Position numbers and translations under genes: made by a program
Assembly: GCA_016870995.1 (NCBI GenBank)
Contig: VFZU01000013.1
Span: 1 to 64,000 of the forward strand
DNA: 64,000 nt
Reading direction: 5' to 3'
DNA from: Acidobacteriota bacterium
Lineage (GTDB): Bacteria; Acidobacteriota; Terriglobia; Bryobacterales; Bryobacteraceae
Notes under the pieces: model-generated
Databases searched by the model: none
Seen by the model: the letters and a program-made list of their open reading frames with translations, nothing else
Told to the model about the DNA's origin: nothing
Part shown: positions 1 through 8,212 of the stretch, in pieces
Position numbering within the stretch: the stretch's first letter is position 1
How the letters are laid out: every line of letters starts with the position of its first letter

Positions 1-102
1 GACCGCTGCGCGCCTTGGGCAAAGCAACCTTATATCGAGGCGAAGGGCTTAACTGAAGGTCGAGATACTATGAATCCGCTGGACGAAGTTTGGACGTCTT
101 GA
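1..102 (+). CDS. possible 3' end of a gene entering from the left
   Basis: Frame 1 is open from the window edge to a TGA at 100-102, giving about 33 residues ending in MNPLDEVWTS. A perfect palindrome follows three bases later, as expected after a gene end. I do not recognise the peptide, and an open stretch this short can occur by chance. It may belong to the mobile element whose end-like repeats lie at 165-210. Confidence 0.25.
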   Translation, partial: DRCAPWAKQPYIEAKGLTEGRDTMNPLDEVWTS

Positions 103-104
103 CA

Positions 105-130
105 AGGGGAGCCCCCATGGGGGCTCCCCT
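105..130 (+). terminator. 26-base perfect palindrome, possible terminator
   Basis: The stretch AGGGGAGCCCCC-ATGGGGGCTCCCCT is its own reverse complement, so it can form a 12-13 bp GC-rich stem. It directly follows the open frame ending at 102. There is no T-run after it, so it is a weak intrinsic terminator at best. It could instead be a transposon-internal palindrome. Confidence 0.45.
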
Positions 131-164
131 CTGCCTCCCTCAATAGAGCCAAATCTGCCAGACT

Positions 165-210
165 AAGTGTTACCCATGTGACCGGATAGAAGTGTTACCT
201 ATGTGCCCGG
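165..210. repeat. two 21-base direct repeats resembling a transposon end
   Basis: AAGTGTTACCCATGTGACCGG (165-185) and AAGTGTTACCTATGTGCCCGG (190-210) match at 19 of 21 positions with a 25-base period. Multiple short direct repeats near a terminus are known for IS21-type elements. The motif also looks like insertion-sequence ends I have seen, but this family assignment is from memory and weak. The inner repeat supplies the last codons and the stop of the LRR frame, so it marks the junction where that gene is cut. Confidence 0.45.
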
Positions 211-1178
211 TCGGACATCCGGTTGAACGAAGCATTAAATATTCTCAACTGGCCATTTTCATTAAGTAATGGAAGATTACCTGTCAATTGATTAGTGCTG
301 ATATCGAACTCGGATAACAAGCGAAGCCCGGTAAGGTCGGGCACAGGCCCTACAAAGGAATTATTTTGGGCGTAAAAAAATGTAATATCTCTATTAGTTG
401 ACAACTGAGGTAGCTGACCGGATAGCTGATTATTGGCAACGTTAAATCGAATCAGATTCCTAAGATTATCGATCGAAGGAATACTGCCGCCTATTTGATT
501 ATCGCTTATCGAAAAATACCTAAGGCTAGAGAGCGAGTTCAGTTCAGGAATCGTCCCAATGATCTTGTTTTCGCTAGCATTGAAATCGGTCAGGGCTAAT
601 AATCCAGCTAGACTGGGCAAGACGTCGCTCAATTGGTTCTTGCTGACATCGAAGCGGTCTAGTGCCTTTAAGGATGCGATTTCTGGAATGGAGCCCGTTA
701 ATAAATTTGTTGAAACACTAAAACTGGTGAGATTAGCGAGTCCTGTCAAAGTCGGCAGTGGACCGCTAAAGCGGTTATTGTAAGCAAAAAAAGTTCGTAG
801 CGATTGCAAGGCAGTAAGAGCAGGTAGCCGACCACTCAACCGATTGGTACTAATATCGATCGAGACAAGATTTGTCAAACCATCAAGCGGCGGAAGATTT
901 CCGATTAAATTATTTGCCTGCAAATCAAGACTAATTACACGCTGGTTCCCAGCATCACAGGTAACTCCAAACCAACTGCATTCGGTTCCTGCCGGGTCTT
1001 TCCATCGAATGCTACTGTTCGGTTTAGTTTGCCGCACCCACCCTATGCCGCCGGTATTGTCATATAGTGTGATTAACGCCGCTCGTTCTGAAGGGCTTAC
1101 TTGCGCGAAAACAGATGTAGAACAGAGAAGGAACAGGAGGCCCAGTTTGATGAAAGGGAAGCTTGCGGATGGCGGCAT
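195..1178 (-). pseudogene. secreted leucine-rich-repeat protein, 3' truncated
   Basis: The 327-residue product starts at ATG 1178, chosen because a signal peptide (PFIKLGLLFLLCSTSVFA) follows at once. The longer 342-residue frame starts inside the IS end. Next comes a plant-type cap (LYDNTGGIGW ... CSWFGVTCD), then about ten repeats of 22-23 residues of the form LxxLxxLDIStNxLxGxLP. Such proteins are secreted or surface-bound ligand binders. The last repeat stops at FNRM, after which the frame runs into the direct repeats at 190-210 and ends DRAHR-stop, so the C-terminus is lost. No ribosome site is evident, because the IS3 element begins about 20 bases upstream. The gene looks more AT-rich than its neighbours, consistent with transfer. 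Confidence 0.7.
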
Positions 1179-1265
1179 GTACAAAATTGTACTATGAGAC
1201 GACCCTCCCCCCGCGCTCCGCACACTCTAAAATCCGAAGTACGGACGAAGAGAAGGAGAAAAAGG

Positions 1266-1541
1266 ATGAAGGCATCGAAGTACAGTGAGGTGCAGAAGAT
1301 TGCGGCTTTGAAGCAATTGGATGCAGGGCGGAAGTCCGAGGAGATTGGCGGGGAGCTTGGAGTCTCCAAGCACACGATTTACGCCTGGAAGCAGAAGTAC
1401 GGCGGCATGAGCGTATCAGAAGCTCAAGAAGTGAATCAACTGCGCGACGAGAATGCTCGGTTGAAGAAGTTGGTGGCGGAACTAGCCTTGGATAAGGATG
1501 GATTGCAGCACGTGATCCGAAAAAACGGCTACAGCTTGTAA
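1266..1541 (+). CDS. IS3-family transposase OrfA
   Basis: A 91-residue DNA-binding subunit. The helix-turn-helix lies near residues 20-45 (GGELGVSKHTIYAWKQKYGG), followed by a leucine-zipper-like coiled coil (VNQLRDENARLKKLVAELALDKDGL), both standard for IS3 OrfA. The start at ATG 1266 is chosen over the longer frame from 1101, because the extension crosses the terminal inverted repeat. Its 3' end carries the slippery heptamer A AAA AAC at 1520-1526. OrfA alone normally binds the ends and represses; the OrfAB fusion is the transposase. Confidence 0.9.
   Translation: MKASKYSEVQKIAALKQLDAGRKSEEIGGELGVSKHTIYAWKQKYGGMSVSEAQEVNQLRDENARLKKLVAELALDKDGLQHVIRKNGYSL
1520..1526 (+). other. programmed -1 frameshift site A AAA AAC
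   Basis: In the orfA frame the codons here are AAA AAC preceded by A, the canonical X XXY YYZ arrangement. A -1 slip leads into a frame that stays open (KRLQLVSPKAQLQQ...) straight into orfB, joining OrfA and OrfB into one product. OrfA would otherwise end at 1541, 15 bases downstream. Confidence 0.75.
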
Positions 1542-1579
1542 GCCCGAAGGCGCAACTGCAACAAGGACGCGCAGACGTC

Positions 1580-2467
1580 TTGGAAGTCCGCGCGCACCTG
1601 AAGTGCAGCGAGCGCCAGGCATGCAAGCTGATGATGGTGGCGCAGTCGAGCCTGCGTTACCAGCCCAGGAAAGCAGAGCAAGACAAGGAAGATGCTGCGC
1701 GGTTGAAGCAGCTCGCCCTTGAGAACCTGCGATATAGGTCTCCCCGCTTATGCGTTTTGTTACGTCGTGAGAAGTTGATCAATCACAAGAAGGTGGAGCG
1801 ACTATACCGGGAGCAGGGCCTTGCCTTGCGACGCAAGAAGCGAAAACGCATTGCAAGGGTAGCCATGGAGAGAAAATTGACTGAGCGCGCGAATCAAGAA
1901 TGGGCGCTCGATTTCGTTGCCGATTCGGTGGCAAGCGGTCGACACATTCGAATCCTGACGGTTGTCGATGTACACACTCGCGAATGCGTAGCGTTGGTGA
2001 CGGACATCTCGATCGGCAGCGGGCGAGTGATTCGAACACTGGAGCAAGTGATTGAGGAGCGAGGACTGCCGGAGCGGATTCGCAGTGATAACGGCCCTGA
2101 GATGACAAGCCGGGCCTACCTTGCCTGGGCGATGGAACGTGGAATCGAGTTAGTGCACATTCGGCCTGGTAAGCCAGTGGAAAACGCACACATCGAGAGC
2201 CTCAACGGCAGATTGAGGGAAGAATGCCTGAATGTGAACTGGTTCCGGAACTTACTGGATGCGCGCCGTCGCTTGGCGGCCTGGAGGGCGCACTACAACG
2301 AAAAGAGGCCGCACTCGGCGCTGGGAAACCGGACCCCGAGTGAATATGCGCTTGCGATTGCAAGCGCAGCACTCTGCATTGCTGAAATGGGAAGAGGTGG
2401 CTCAATCGCCACCCCCTCTTCCCAAACCCATCTCCCCGCTTCAAACCAGCGAGGGGAAGTTATATGA
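1580..2467 (+). CDS. IS3-family transposase OrfB (DDE integrase)
   Basis: A 295-residue catalytic part with an rve integrase core. The acidic triad is visible: D in WALDFVAD, D in IRSDNGPE and E in NAHIESLNGRLREECLN, followed by the usual NEKRPHSALGNRTPSEYA tail. The track start is a TTG with no clear ribosome site. The true product is probably the OrfAB fusion made by slippage at 1520-1526, because the frame is open upstream to that site. The N-terminal HTH-like segment (CSERQACKLMMVAQSSLRYQP) matches IS407-type OrfB. The frame looks intact, so the element may be active. Confidence 0.9.
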   Translation: MEVRAHLKCSERQACKLMMVAQSSLRYQPRKAEQDKEDAARLKQLALENLRYRSPRLCVLLRREKLINHKKVERLYREQGLALRRKKRKRIARVAMERKLTERANQEWALDFVADSVASGRHIRILTVVDVHTRECVALVTDISIGSGRVIRTLEQVIEERGLPERIRSDNGPEMTSRAYLAWAMERGIELVHIRPGKPVENAHIESLNGRLREECLNVNWFRNLLDARRRLAAWRAHYNEKRPHSALGNRTPSEYALAIASAALCIAEMGRGGSIATPSSQTHLPASNQRGEVI

Positions 2468-2496
2468 TCGTCTGTGCGGAAATAGGGGGAAGGTCA

Positions 2497-2725
2497 CCTG
2501 GGCGAGGAACTCGACACCATTTATTTCGGGCATGCGCTGATCGGCGAGGATGAGGGCGACGACTTCGTTGTGCTCGCGGATCTAGTGGAGGAGTTCGAGG
2601 GCGGCTTTGCCAGATTCGGCGCGGAGGATGCGATAGGAAGAGGCGTATTTGTTGGGGAGATCGCGTTCGATGCCGCGCAGAACGGCGATGTCGTCGTCGA
2701 CGGTCAAGATGAAAGGCTTGGCCAA
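2497..2725 (-). pseudogene. response regulator receiver domain, cut by the IS and carrying a stop codon
   Basis: Translation starts at TTG 2725 behind an AAGGAG site six bases away, giving AKPFILTVDDDIAVLRGIERDL, a classic receiver N-terminus with the DDD acidic pocket. The frame meets TAG at 2582-2584, then continues as IREHNEVVALILADQRMPEINGVEFLAQ, which carries the phospho-acceptor aspartate in LADQRMP. It then breaks at the IS right end near 2496. The start lies 10 bases after the stop of the transporter binding-protein gene, so it was the last gene of the kinase-transporter operon and the probable partner of the kinase at 4845-6251. Two lesions make it non-functional. Confidence 0.8.
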
Positions 2726-2735
2726 AGCGGGCTCC

Positions 2736-3602
2736 TTATAGGGCTGCCACGAAGGCAGCGGCGATAGCGGCGGGCGATTTGCGTTCGAGGACCACCTGAG
2801 CATTCCAGTTTCGCATCAGAGCCACTGAAATGCGGCCTGCCAGTTTGTCTAGTGCGGGGCCCAGGGCCGGGAGGCGGGCGAGAGTTTGCTGGCGGACGGC
2901 AAGACAGGTCTCGTAAGGAGGGAAGAAGCGGAGGTCGTCGATGAGCGCAGTGAATTTTGGGTTGCTGAGGGCGGGATCGGTGGAGTTGCCGGCGACGAGG
3001 TCGACGTCGTTTGCGTCGAGGGCGCGGTAGAGGAGCCCGAGGTCCATCGTGCGGAGGTTGCCGTTGCGCTGGAGCGGGTAGGTGGCGACAAAGCTGCGCC
3101 AGCCGTCGGGGCGTTGCTCGAATTCATAGCCGACGCCAAGACGCCAGTCCTGTTTGAGGCGGACCGCGTCGGAGAGGGTGCGGATCTTGAGGGCGGTCGC
3201 GTCGGCGGTGCGCATCACCATGGCGAAGGTGTTTTCGAAGCCGAGAGGCCAGCCCCATTCGATCTGGTGGCGCTCGGCGTAGGTTTGCTTGACGGCGTTG
3301 AATACGGCGCGGGGATCTTTGACGAGGGGAAGTTTGAGACAGGCGGTGAGGGCGGTGCCGGAGTATTCGGGGTAGAGATCAATGCCGCCATCGATGAGGG
3401 CCTGGTGGGCGAGGAAGCTGCCGCCCAGATGGAGGCGTTGCTTGGGGGTGAGGTTGAGCTGGCGGGCGAGATGGGCGGTGAGGACTTCGCCGAGGATGTC
3501 CTGCTCAGTGAAGTTCTTGGCGCCGACCGTGAGTGCGCCGGGCTGTGCGCAGGAGGAGGCTAGGGCTGTTGCGCCGAGTTGGAGAATTTGTCTTCGATCC
3601 AT
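2736..3602 (-). CDS. osmoprotectant-type ABC transporter substrate-binding lipoprotein
   Basis: The 288-residue protein begins at ATG 3602 with a twin-arginine-like, lipobox-containing leader (MDRRQILQLGATALASSCAQ), predicting export and lipid anchoring. The body matches the OpuAC/OpuCC/YehZ family: VGAKNFTEQDILGEVLTAHL near the N-terminus and DLYPEYSGTAL in the first lobe, the usual glycine betaine/choline-type pattern. The 668-residue frame in the track is this gene plus a low-complexity Pro/Arg/Ser extension that is a shadow of the permease and ATPase genes. It overlaps the permease gene by 43 bases, indicating tight coupling. The exact ligand cannot be read from sequence. Confidence 0.88.
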   Translation of the reverse strand: MDRRQILQLGATALASSCAQPGALTVGAKNFTEQDILGEVLTAHLARQLNLTPKQRLHLGGSFLAHQALIDGGIDLYPEYSGTALTACLKLPLVKDPRAVFNAVKQTYAERHQIEWGWPLGFENTFAMVMRTADATALKIRTLSDAVRLKQDWRLGVGYEFEQRPDGWRSFVATYPLQRNGNLRTMDLGLLYRALDANDVDLVAGNSTDPALSNPKFTALIDDLRFFPPYETCLAVRQQTLARLPALGPALDKLAGRISVALMRNWNAQVVLERKSPAAIAAAFVAAL

Positions 3603-4171
3603 TGAAATGCCTGGTCGGCGAGGAGGGCCAGCAATGCCGCGGGGATTGCGCCTTCGAGAAGCAGACCTGTTTCCACTGTAGCGAGGCCGCGGTAGAGGAG
3701 GACGCCAAGGCCGCCCGCGCCGATGGCGGCGGCGACAGTGGCAGTGCCGATGGTGGTGACGGTGGCGATGCGGAGGCCGGCGAGGATCGAGGGGGCGGCG
3801 AGGGGAAGTTGTACCTCGCGGAGGATTTCGCCTGTGCTCATGCCGAGGGCGGTGGCGGATTCGATGATGTCCTGCGAGATGCCATTGAGGCCGAGGATGG
3901 AATTGCGGAGGATGGGGAGTACGGCGTAGAGGAAGAGGACCGCGATGGCGAGCTTCGAACCGATGCCGCCGATGAGTGGCAGGGGTAGTAGCAGGCCGAA
4001 GAGGGCGAGGCTGGGGATGGTTTGGATGACGTCGGCGAGCTTGAGGACCCAGCGGCCGAGGCTGGGGTGGCGGTGGCTTGCGATGGCGGCGGGGATGGCG
4101 AGCGCCGCTGCGGCGAGCACGGCAACCGTGACGAGCAGGATGTGTTCGAGGATGAGGTCGAAGTGCATCAT
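3560..4171 (-). CDS. osmoprotectant-type ABC transporter permease
   Basis: A 203-residue inner-membrane protein of the OpuCB/YehW family, with about five to six hydrophobic segments and a clear BPD permease signature in the middle (ESATALGMSTGEILREVQLPLAAPSILAGLRIA), the loop that contacts the ATPase. Motifs such as LADVIQTIPSLALFGLLLPL are typical of this subfamily. It overlaps the ATPase gene by four bases (ATGA) and the binding-protein gene by 43. Only one permease gene is present, so a homodimer is likely. Confidence 0.9.
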   Translation of the reverse strand: MMHFDLILEHILLVTVAVLAAAALAIPAAIASHRHPSLGRWVLKLADVIQTIPSLALFGLLLPLPLIGGIGSKLAIAVLFLYAVLPILRNSILGLNGISQDIIESATALGMSTGEILREVQLPLAAPSILAGLRIATVTTIGTATVAAAIGAGGLGVLLYRGLATVETGLLLEGAIPAALLALLADQAFQWIEDKFSNSAQQP

Positions 4172-4848
4172 CGGAGGGTCTCGAGGTAGGCGCGGATCTC
4201 GGGGTCTTCGGAGGCGGCGAGGGTTGGTGCGGGCCCGTTGAAGGCGATTTTGCCATTGCGGAGGAAGACGAGTTGTTCGCCGATGCGGAGGGCCTCGCGG
4301 AGGTCGTGTGTGACGAAGACGATGGTCTTGTCGAGGGTGAGGATGAGGTCCTGGAGGTCGCGGCGGAGGATGGGATCGAGAGCGGAGAATGGTTCGTCGA
4401 GCAGGAGGATGGGAGGGTTGGAGGCGAGGGCACGGGCGATGGCGACGCGCTGTTGCTGGCCGCCGGAAAGTTGGTGTGGGTAACGGTCGAGGTGTTGGGG
4501 GGCAAGGCCGAAGGAGGCGGCGAGCTCTTCGACGCCCTGGGAGTGCTGGTGGAAGCGGGCGATTTGTTGGCGGGCCGTCCAGTGAGGGAAGAGCCCGAGG
4601 TGTTGGGAGACGAAGCCGATGGATCGGCGGAGTTCCAGCGGGTGGACGGAGTCGATGGGTTGTTGGCCGAATCGGATCTGGCCTGAGGTTGGTTCAAGAA
4701 GGCGGTTGATGAGGCGAAGGAGGGTGCTCTTGCCGCTGCCACTGCGGCCGATCAAGGCGGTGCGGCGGTTGTTCTCAAAGGCGAGGGTGACGTGATCGAG
4801 AATGACCGAGGGGCCGCGGCGGAAGCAGACTTGCTCGAGGTGGATCAT
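4168..4848 (-). CDS. osmoprotectant-type ABC transporter ATP-binding protein
   Basis: A 226-residue ATPase: Walker [10 protein letters not shown] near residue 35, signature [15 protein letters not shown] near 127, Walker [13 protein letters not shown] near 150, and the switch histidine in [10 protein letters not shown]. It resembles OpuCA/YehX but stops at about 226 residues and so lacks the CBS domains that sense ionic strength in OpuA/OpuCA. Osmosensing, if any, must come from elsewhere, for example the linked kinase. It overlaps the kinase stop by four bases and the permease start by four, so the operon is translationally coupled. Confidence 0.92.
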   Translation of the reverse strand: MIHLEQVCFRRGPSVILDHVTLAFENNRRTALIGRSGSGKSTLLRLINRLLEPTSGQIRFGQQPIDSVHPLELRRSIGFVSQHLGLFPHWTARQQIARFHQHSQGVEELAASFGLAPQHLDRYPHQLSGGQQQRVAIARALASNPPILLLDEPFSALDPILRRDLQDLILTLDKTIVFVTHDLREALRIGEQLVFLRNGKIAFNGPAPTLAASEDPEIRAYLETLR

Positions 4849-6251
4849 TTGGGCTTGGGCAAGGGCAAGCGAATCGAGAAGACGGTGTTGCCCGGCTCGG
4901 AGGTGACGCGGATGTCGCCACAGTGCTGGCGGATGATGCGATAGACGGTGTCGAGGCCGAGGCCGGTGCCTTCGCCCTGGGGCTTGGTGGTGAAGAAGGG
5001 GTCGAAGATTCTGGCGAGGATGTTGGCGGGGATGCCGTGGCCGTTGTCTGTGATCTCGACGAGGACCGTTTCGATTTCGAGTCTGGTGGTGACGGTGAGG
5101 GTGGCCTGCGGGGTTTTGATGGCTTCGAGCGAGTCGAGAGCGTTGTCGACGAGGTTGGTCCAGACCTGATTGAGCTGGCCGCCGTGGCCGCAGATTCTGG
5201 GCAGATCGGGGCTGTAGTTGCGGACGAGATGGGTGCCGGATTTGAAGCGGAAGCTGAAGAGGGTGAGCGTGCTTTCGAGGTTCTGATTGAGGTCGATTTC
5301 GGCGGTGGAGGAGCGGTCCATGAAGGAGTAATTCTTCATGGCGGAGACGAGGTCGCTGATGCGGGAGGTGGCGTTCTGGAGTTGGGCCAGGACCTGTTCG
5401 TGTTCGATGGCGGCGGCAACGCGGTGGAGGGCCAACTCGCGGATTTCGGGGGAAAAGGTGGCGGTGGCGCGATTGAGACTATCGACATTGAAGCCGGCGT
5501 TGACGAAGGCGGAAGCAATGTGCCAAGGCTCTGCGATCCCGATCGATTCGAGCCAGGCGACGATGGATTCCTCGAGATCGCTGCGGGTGAGCGAGTCGAT
5601 GGGTTTGGGATCGAGTACGGCGACGGAGGCTTTGGCTTCGAGGTTGCGCACCTGCTCGTAGACTTCGCTGTTGGCGCACCGGTTGGCGAGTTGGTCGAGG
5701 GTGTCGCGGTAGCAATCGAAAATTTGCCTGGCGCTGGTGCTGGCCTGGCGGGTCGCGGCGGCGGGGTTATTGAGATCATGGGCGAGGTCGGCGGAGAGCT
5801 TGCCGATGGCGGCGAGTTTGTCGGTTTGCGTGGTGGCGCGGGCGGTTTCGCGAACCCGGTCGGTAAGGATGGCGACCAGCTTGGGGATGACGTCGGGAAC
5901 GGCGAGGTACATGGCGGGGAAGTGGTCGCGATGGATTGCAGCCATGCGAATGAAACTGTTGGCGCGGACCGGGTTCGGGTAGTGGGTGATGCGCGAGAAG
6001 GGGAGCGCGCCGCTGATGGCACCTTTGCGGGCCTGGAAGACAGCTTCACCGGTCGCATCGTTGCGGACAATGAAATCGCCTTCGAGAATCATGAACATGT
6101 GGTTGGCGGGATCGCCCGCGTGGCCGAGGAATTCGCCGGAGTGGTATTCGCGGTATTCGCAGCGGTCGAGAAGCCATTGCAATTGATCGGCGGGGAGCTC
6201 GGCGAAGGCAGGGAACTGGCGGAGGTCGTCGAGGGAAACCTGGGGAGTCAC
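4845..6251 (-). CDS. histidine kinase with N-terminal cyclic-nucleotide-binding-like domain
   Basis: From the GTG at 6251 the product is 468 residues. The track frame (518 residues, ATG 6401) has a basic, unlike leader, and its start has only a weak ribosome site. A cNMP_binding fold occupies roughly residues 10-120 ([19 protein letters not shown] ... [15 protein letters not shown]). A kinase follows, with the phospho-acceptor His in [15 protein letters not shown]-box NLVDNALD, and ATP-lid motifs ITDNGHGIP and GTGLGL. No membrane segment is evident, so it is probably cytosolic. It heads an operon with an osmoprotectant transporter and a broken receiver gene. The ligand of the sensory domain is unknown, and family members often do not bind cNMP. 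Confidence 0.88.
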   Translation of the reverse strand: MTPQVSLDDLRQFPAFAELPADQLQWLLDRCEYREYHSGEFLGHAGDPANHMFMILEGDFIVRNDATGEAVFQARKGAISGALPFSRITHYPNPVRANSFIRMAAIHRDHFPAMYLAVPDVIPKLVAILTDRVRETARATTQTDKLAAIGKLSADLAHDLNNPAAATRQASTSARQIFDCYRDTLDQLANRCANSEVYEQVRNLEAKASVAVLDPKPIDSLTRSDLEESIVAWLESIGIAEPWHIASAFVNAGFNVDSLNRATATFSPEIRELALHRVAAAIEHEQVLAQLQNATSRISDLVSAMKNYSFMDRSSTAEIDLNQNLESTLTLFSFRFKSGTHLVRNYSPDLPRICGHGGQLNQVWTNLVDNALDSLEAIKTPQATLTVTTRLEIETVLVEITDNGHGIPANILARIFDPFFTTKPQGEGTGLGLDTVYRIIRQHCGDIRVTSEPGNTVFSIRLPLPKPK

Positions 6252-6397
6252 GTTGTGACGATTATCGCTGAAATTTGGCTGAGGTTCTCCTTCCTGGCCG
6301 GGTAAGGAGTAGTGGGGTGGTGTTTGGAAGTCTGAAAGTCTGATGCGATCCCGCTCCGACCCCTGGCACCGCCCGATTTTGCGCTTCCAACACCGCT

Positions 6398-6700
6398 CCA
6401 TTTCTCTTTGACAAGGGAGATTTTCTGAGTTTCGTTTTTCGCGTCAACTTGACGAGCGGTGGATCCATCAATAATGTGATTCACATCAAGAATCTTTTCT
6501 TAAAGAATTAATTGGATAACGGTACAACAGTCGACAACAACGAATACATTGACGACTGGCGCAAAGATGGGGATCTCGGATCCTTTGATGTGCGTAACCC
6601 GAATGGTACGCCTACGAGCGAAAACCCGGTGCCAGAACCTTCCTCGTTTGCTTTGCTCGGTGGCTCGATTATCCTCGCCGGATTGCTTCGACGCCGCTAA
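6398..6700 (+). pseudogene. PEP-CTERM protein remnant with in-frame stop
   Basis: The 62-residue frame from TTG 6512 ends in PVPEPSSFALLGGSIILAGLLRRR, a clear PEP-CTERM sorting tail: the VPEP motif, one hydrophobic helix and an arginine cluster. The same frame is open upstream (FRVNLTSGGSINNVIHIKNLFLKN) and interrupted only by TAA at 6509-6511, so this is probably the 3' end of a larger secreted protein whose 5' part is gone. It lies between two minus-strand genes. The upstream limit is uncertain because it runs into the leader of the kinase gene. Confidence 0.6.
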
Positions 6701-6719
6701 GAAGTAGATCAAACCAAAG

Positions 6720-6760
6720 AGGCCCTTTTTTGTGGAAACACAAAGAAGGGCCTTTTGCTT
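6720..6760 (+). terminator. intrinsic terminator after the PEP-CTERM remnant
   Basis: AGGCCCTT-TT-TTGTG, loop GAAA, then CACAA-AG-AAGGGCCT followed by TTTTGCTTTTCTTT forms a long stem with a GNRA-like tetraloop and a T-rich tail. It lies 20 bases after the PEP-CTERM stop and abuts the 3' end of the protease pseudogene on the other strand. The T-rich run reads on the + strand, with a shorter T-run on the minus side, so it may serve both. Confidence 0.75.
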
Positions 6761-6764
6761 TTCT

Positions 6765-8212
6765 TTAACGCATCACCATTACTGTGGCAGAGCCGGCGGA
6801 GTTGCCTGCTGCGTCGAACGCCTGTCCCTGCGATATATAGGATTCGCGGCTGATCTTTTGGGTATTCCAGCGGATTGTGAAGGGAGCGGAAGTGGAAGAA
6901 CCGACCACCACACCGTTGACCAATAGATTGACTCGGGTTACGGCGACATTATCCGTGGCGCGGAAGGTGACGGCAACATTGCCGCTGACCATTGAGTTCT
7001 GCGCCGGCGAGAGGATGGAGATCTGGGGTGCGGTTAAGTCCTGCGCTGGGGTGGCGGAGGAGGGGGAGTGGAGTTGGCGGTTGTTGAGATGGCCTGCTGC
7101 ACAGCGCGGGCCGCGTTGACACGGCCGTAGCCAAAGGTCGTATCGAGGCCGGCGGGACCAAGGTCATCGGCGGTGGAGCGCAAGATCGAGACCACCTGAG
7201 TGGGTGTGAGATTGGGGTTGGCCGAGAGGATGAGGGCGGTGACGCCCGCAACCACGGGGGAAGAAAACGATGTGCCGCAAGCGCTGCCGTAACCATTGCC
7301 ATTGAAGGTGGTGACAACGCAGCCGGGCGCCGAAAGGGTGACGCAATCGCCTGTGGTGGACCAGGAGTAGATCACGTCGTTGGGGTCGGTGGCGCTCACG
7401 GTGACAATGTATTGATTTGCGGGCAGCGAGCTGAAAGTGCCGGAATTGCCAGCCGAACTCACCACTACGCCACCTTTGCCCTAGAAGCATTGAGCGGCGG
7501 AAGCGACTGTGGCACTGCCGGTGACGTCGTAGCTCATATTGGCGACGCGGGCGCCGTTATTGGCAGACCAGTTTAGGCCGCTCGCGAGAGCGGAGTAGGT
7601 GGCCCTGCCGTTGAAATCTCCAACCCGGATCGGCATGATCAGGGTATCCCAGGCGACGCCGGTCACGCCAATGCCATTGTTGCCGGTGGCGCTGGCTGTG
7701 CCCGCTACTTTAGTGCCGTGGCCCTGGACGTCGGTGGTGTTGGTGTTGTTGTCGAAGAAGTTATAACCGGGGACCATGCGAGAGCTGAGATCGCTGTGGG
7801 AAGCATCGACGCCGGTATCGAGGATGGCGACGCGAATCGCTGTTGAGCCCTTGGTGGTTTGCCATGCCGTGGGGGCCTGGATTCTGGGCAAGTGCCACTG
7901 CTGCGAATCGGAAGGATCGTTCGGCGTGATCTGGACCGGGGGGATATACATGTCGGGTTCGACAAATTCGACTTCTGGACGGTTACGGAAAGCGTTTGCG
8001 AAGGCGTTGGCGTTGGCTGTGGGTGGCGAATCGACAAGATGGACAGCCAGATTGCCAAGTTTCTTTGAGCCGCGCGCGCCATTCGATTGAATGATGGCGG
8101 AAGCCTGGGAGTCGTTGATTGAACTCCTGAAGCCAACAAGGAGCTTTCCGGGGACGGGGGTCTGGGCGGTCAAAGCGACCGCAATCAGGAACAACGGTGT
8201 GAGTTTTCTCAT
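6765..8212 (-). pseudogene. secreted subtilisin-like (S8) protease, broken by a stop codon and a frameshift
   Basis: Starts at ATG 8212 with a signal peptide (MRKLTPLFLIAVALTAQ), then an inhibitor-like prodomain, then the catalytic domain: Asp in VAILDTGVD, His in GHGTKVAGT and Ser in GTSFSSPVVAG. A C-terminal Ig-like domain follows (NVAVTFRATDNVAVTRVNLLVNGVVVG). The frame is interrupted by TAG at 7481-7483 (AQCF-stop-GKGGVVVSSAGNSG), with the same frame continuing beyond. A second lesion, apparently a one-base loss, lies in the proline-codon tract near 7045-7060, after which the frame resumes as PAQDLTAPQISILSPAQN. All catalytic residues would be present in the ancestor, but the Ser lies after the first stop, so no active protease can be made. 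Confidence 0.85.

Larger units (their letters stand above)
1200..2496 (+). mobile_element. IS3-family insertion sequence, IS407-like, about 1.3 kb
   Basis: A complete element with orfA and orfB in the -1 relationship typical of IS3. Imperfect terminal inverted repeats are visible: the left end (1200-1224) reads CGACCCTCCCCCCGCGCTCCGCACA, and the right end (2473-2496), reverse complemented, reads TGACCTTCCCCCTATTTCCGCACA, matching at about 18 positions with one gap. The length suits the IS407 group. That group makes 4-base target duplications, but the flanks (GAGA left, CCTG right) differ. The element separates an LRR gene from a response-regulator fragment, so the flanks may have been joined by recombination between copies. 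Confidence 0.85.

Noticed and set aside
2736-4742. 668-residue frame covering most of the transporter operon
   Set aside because: Only the last 288 residues are a real binding protein; the front part is Pro/Arg/Ser low-complexity and lies out of frame over the permease and ATPase genes.
4923-6305. 460-residue + strand frame opposite the kinase
   Set aside because: Gly/Glu/Val-rich shadow of a well-supported kinase gene, with no domain or ribosome site.
2582-7483. Reassigned TAG codon
   Set aside because: Many intact genes in the window terminate at TAG, so reading it as sense would extend them; the stops are better explained as decay.
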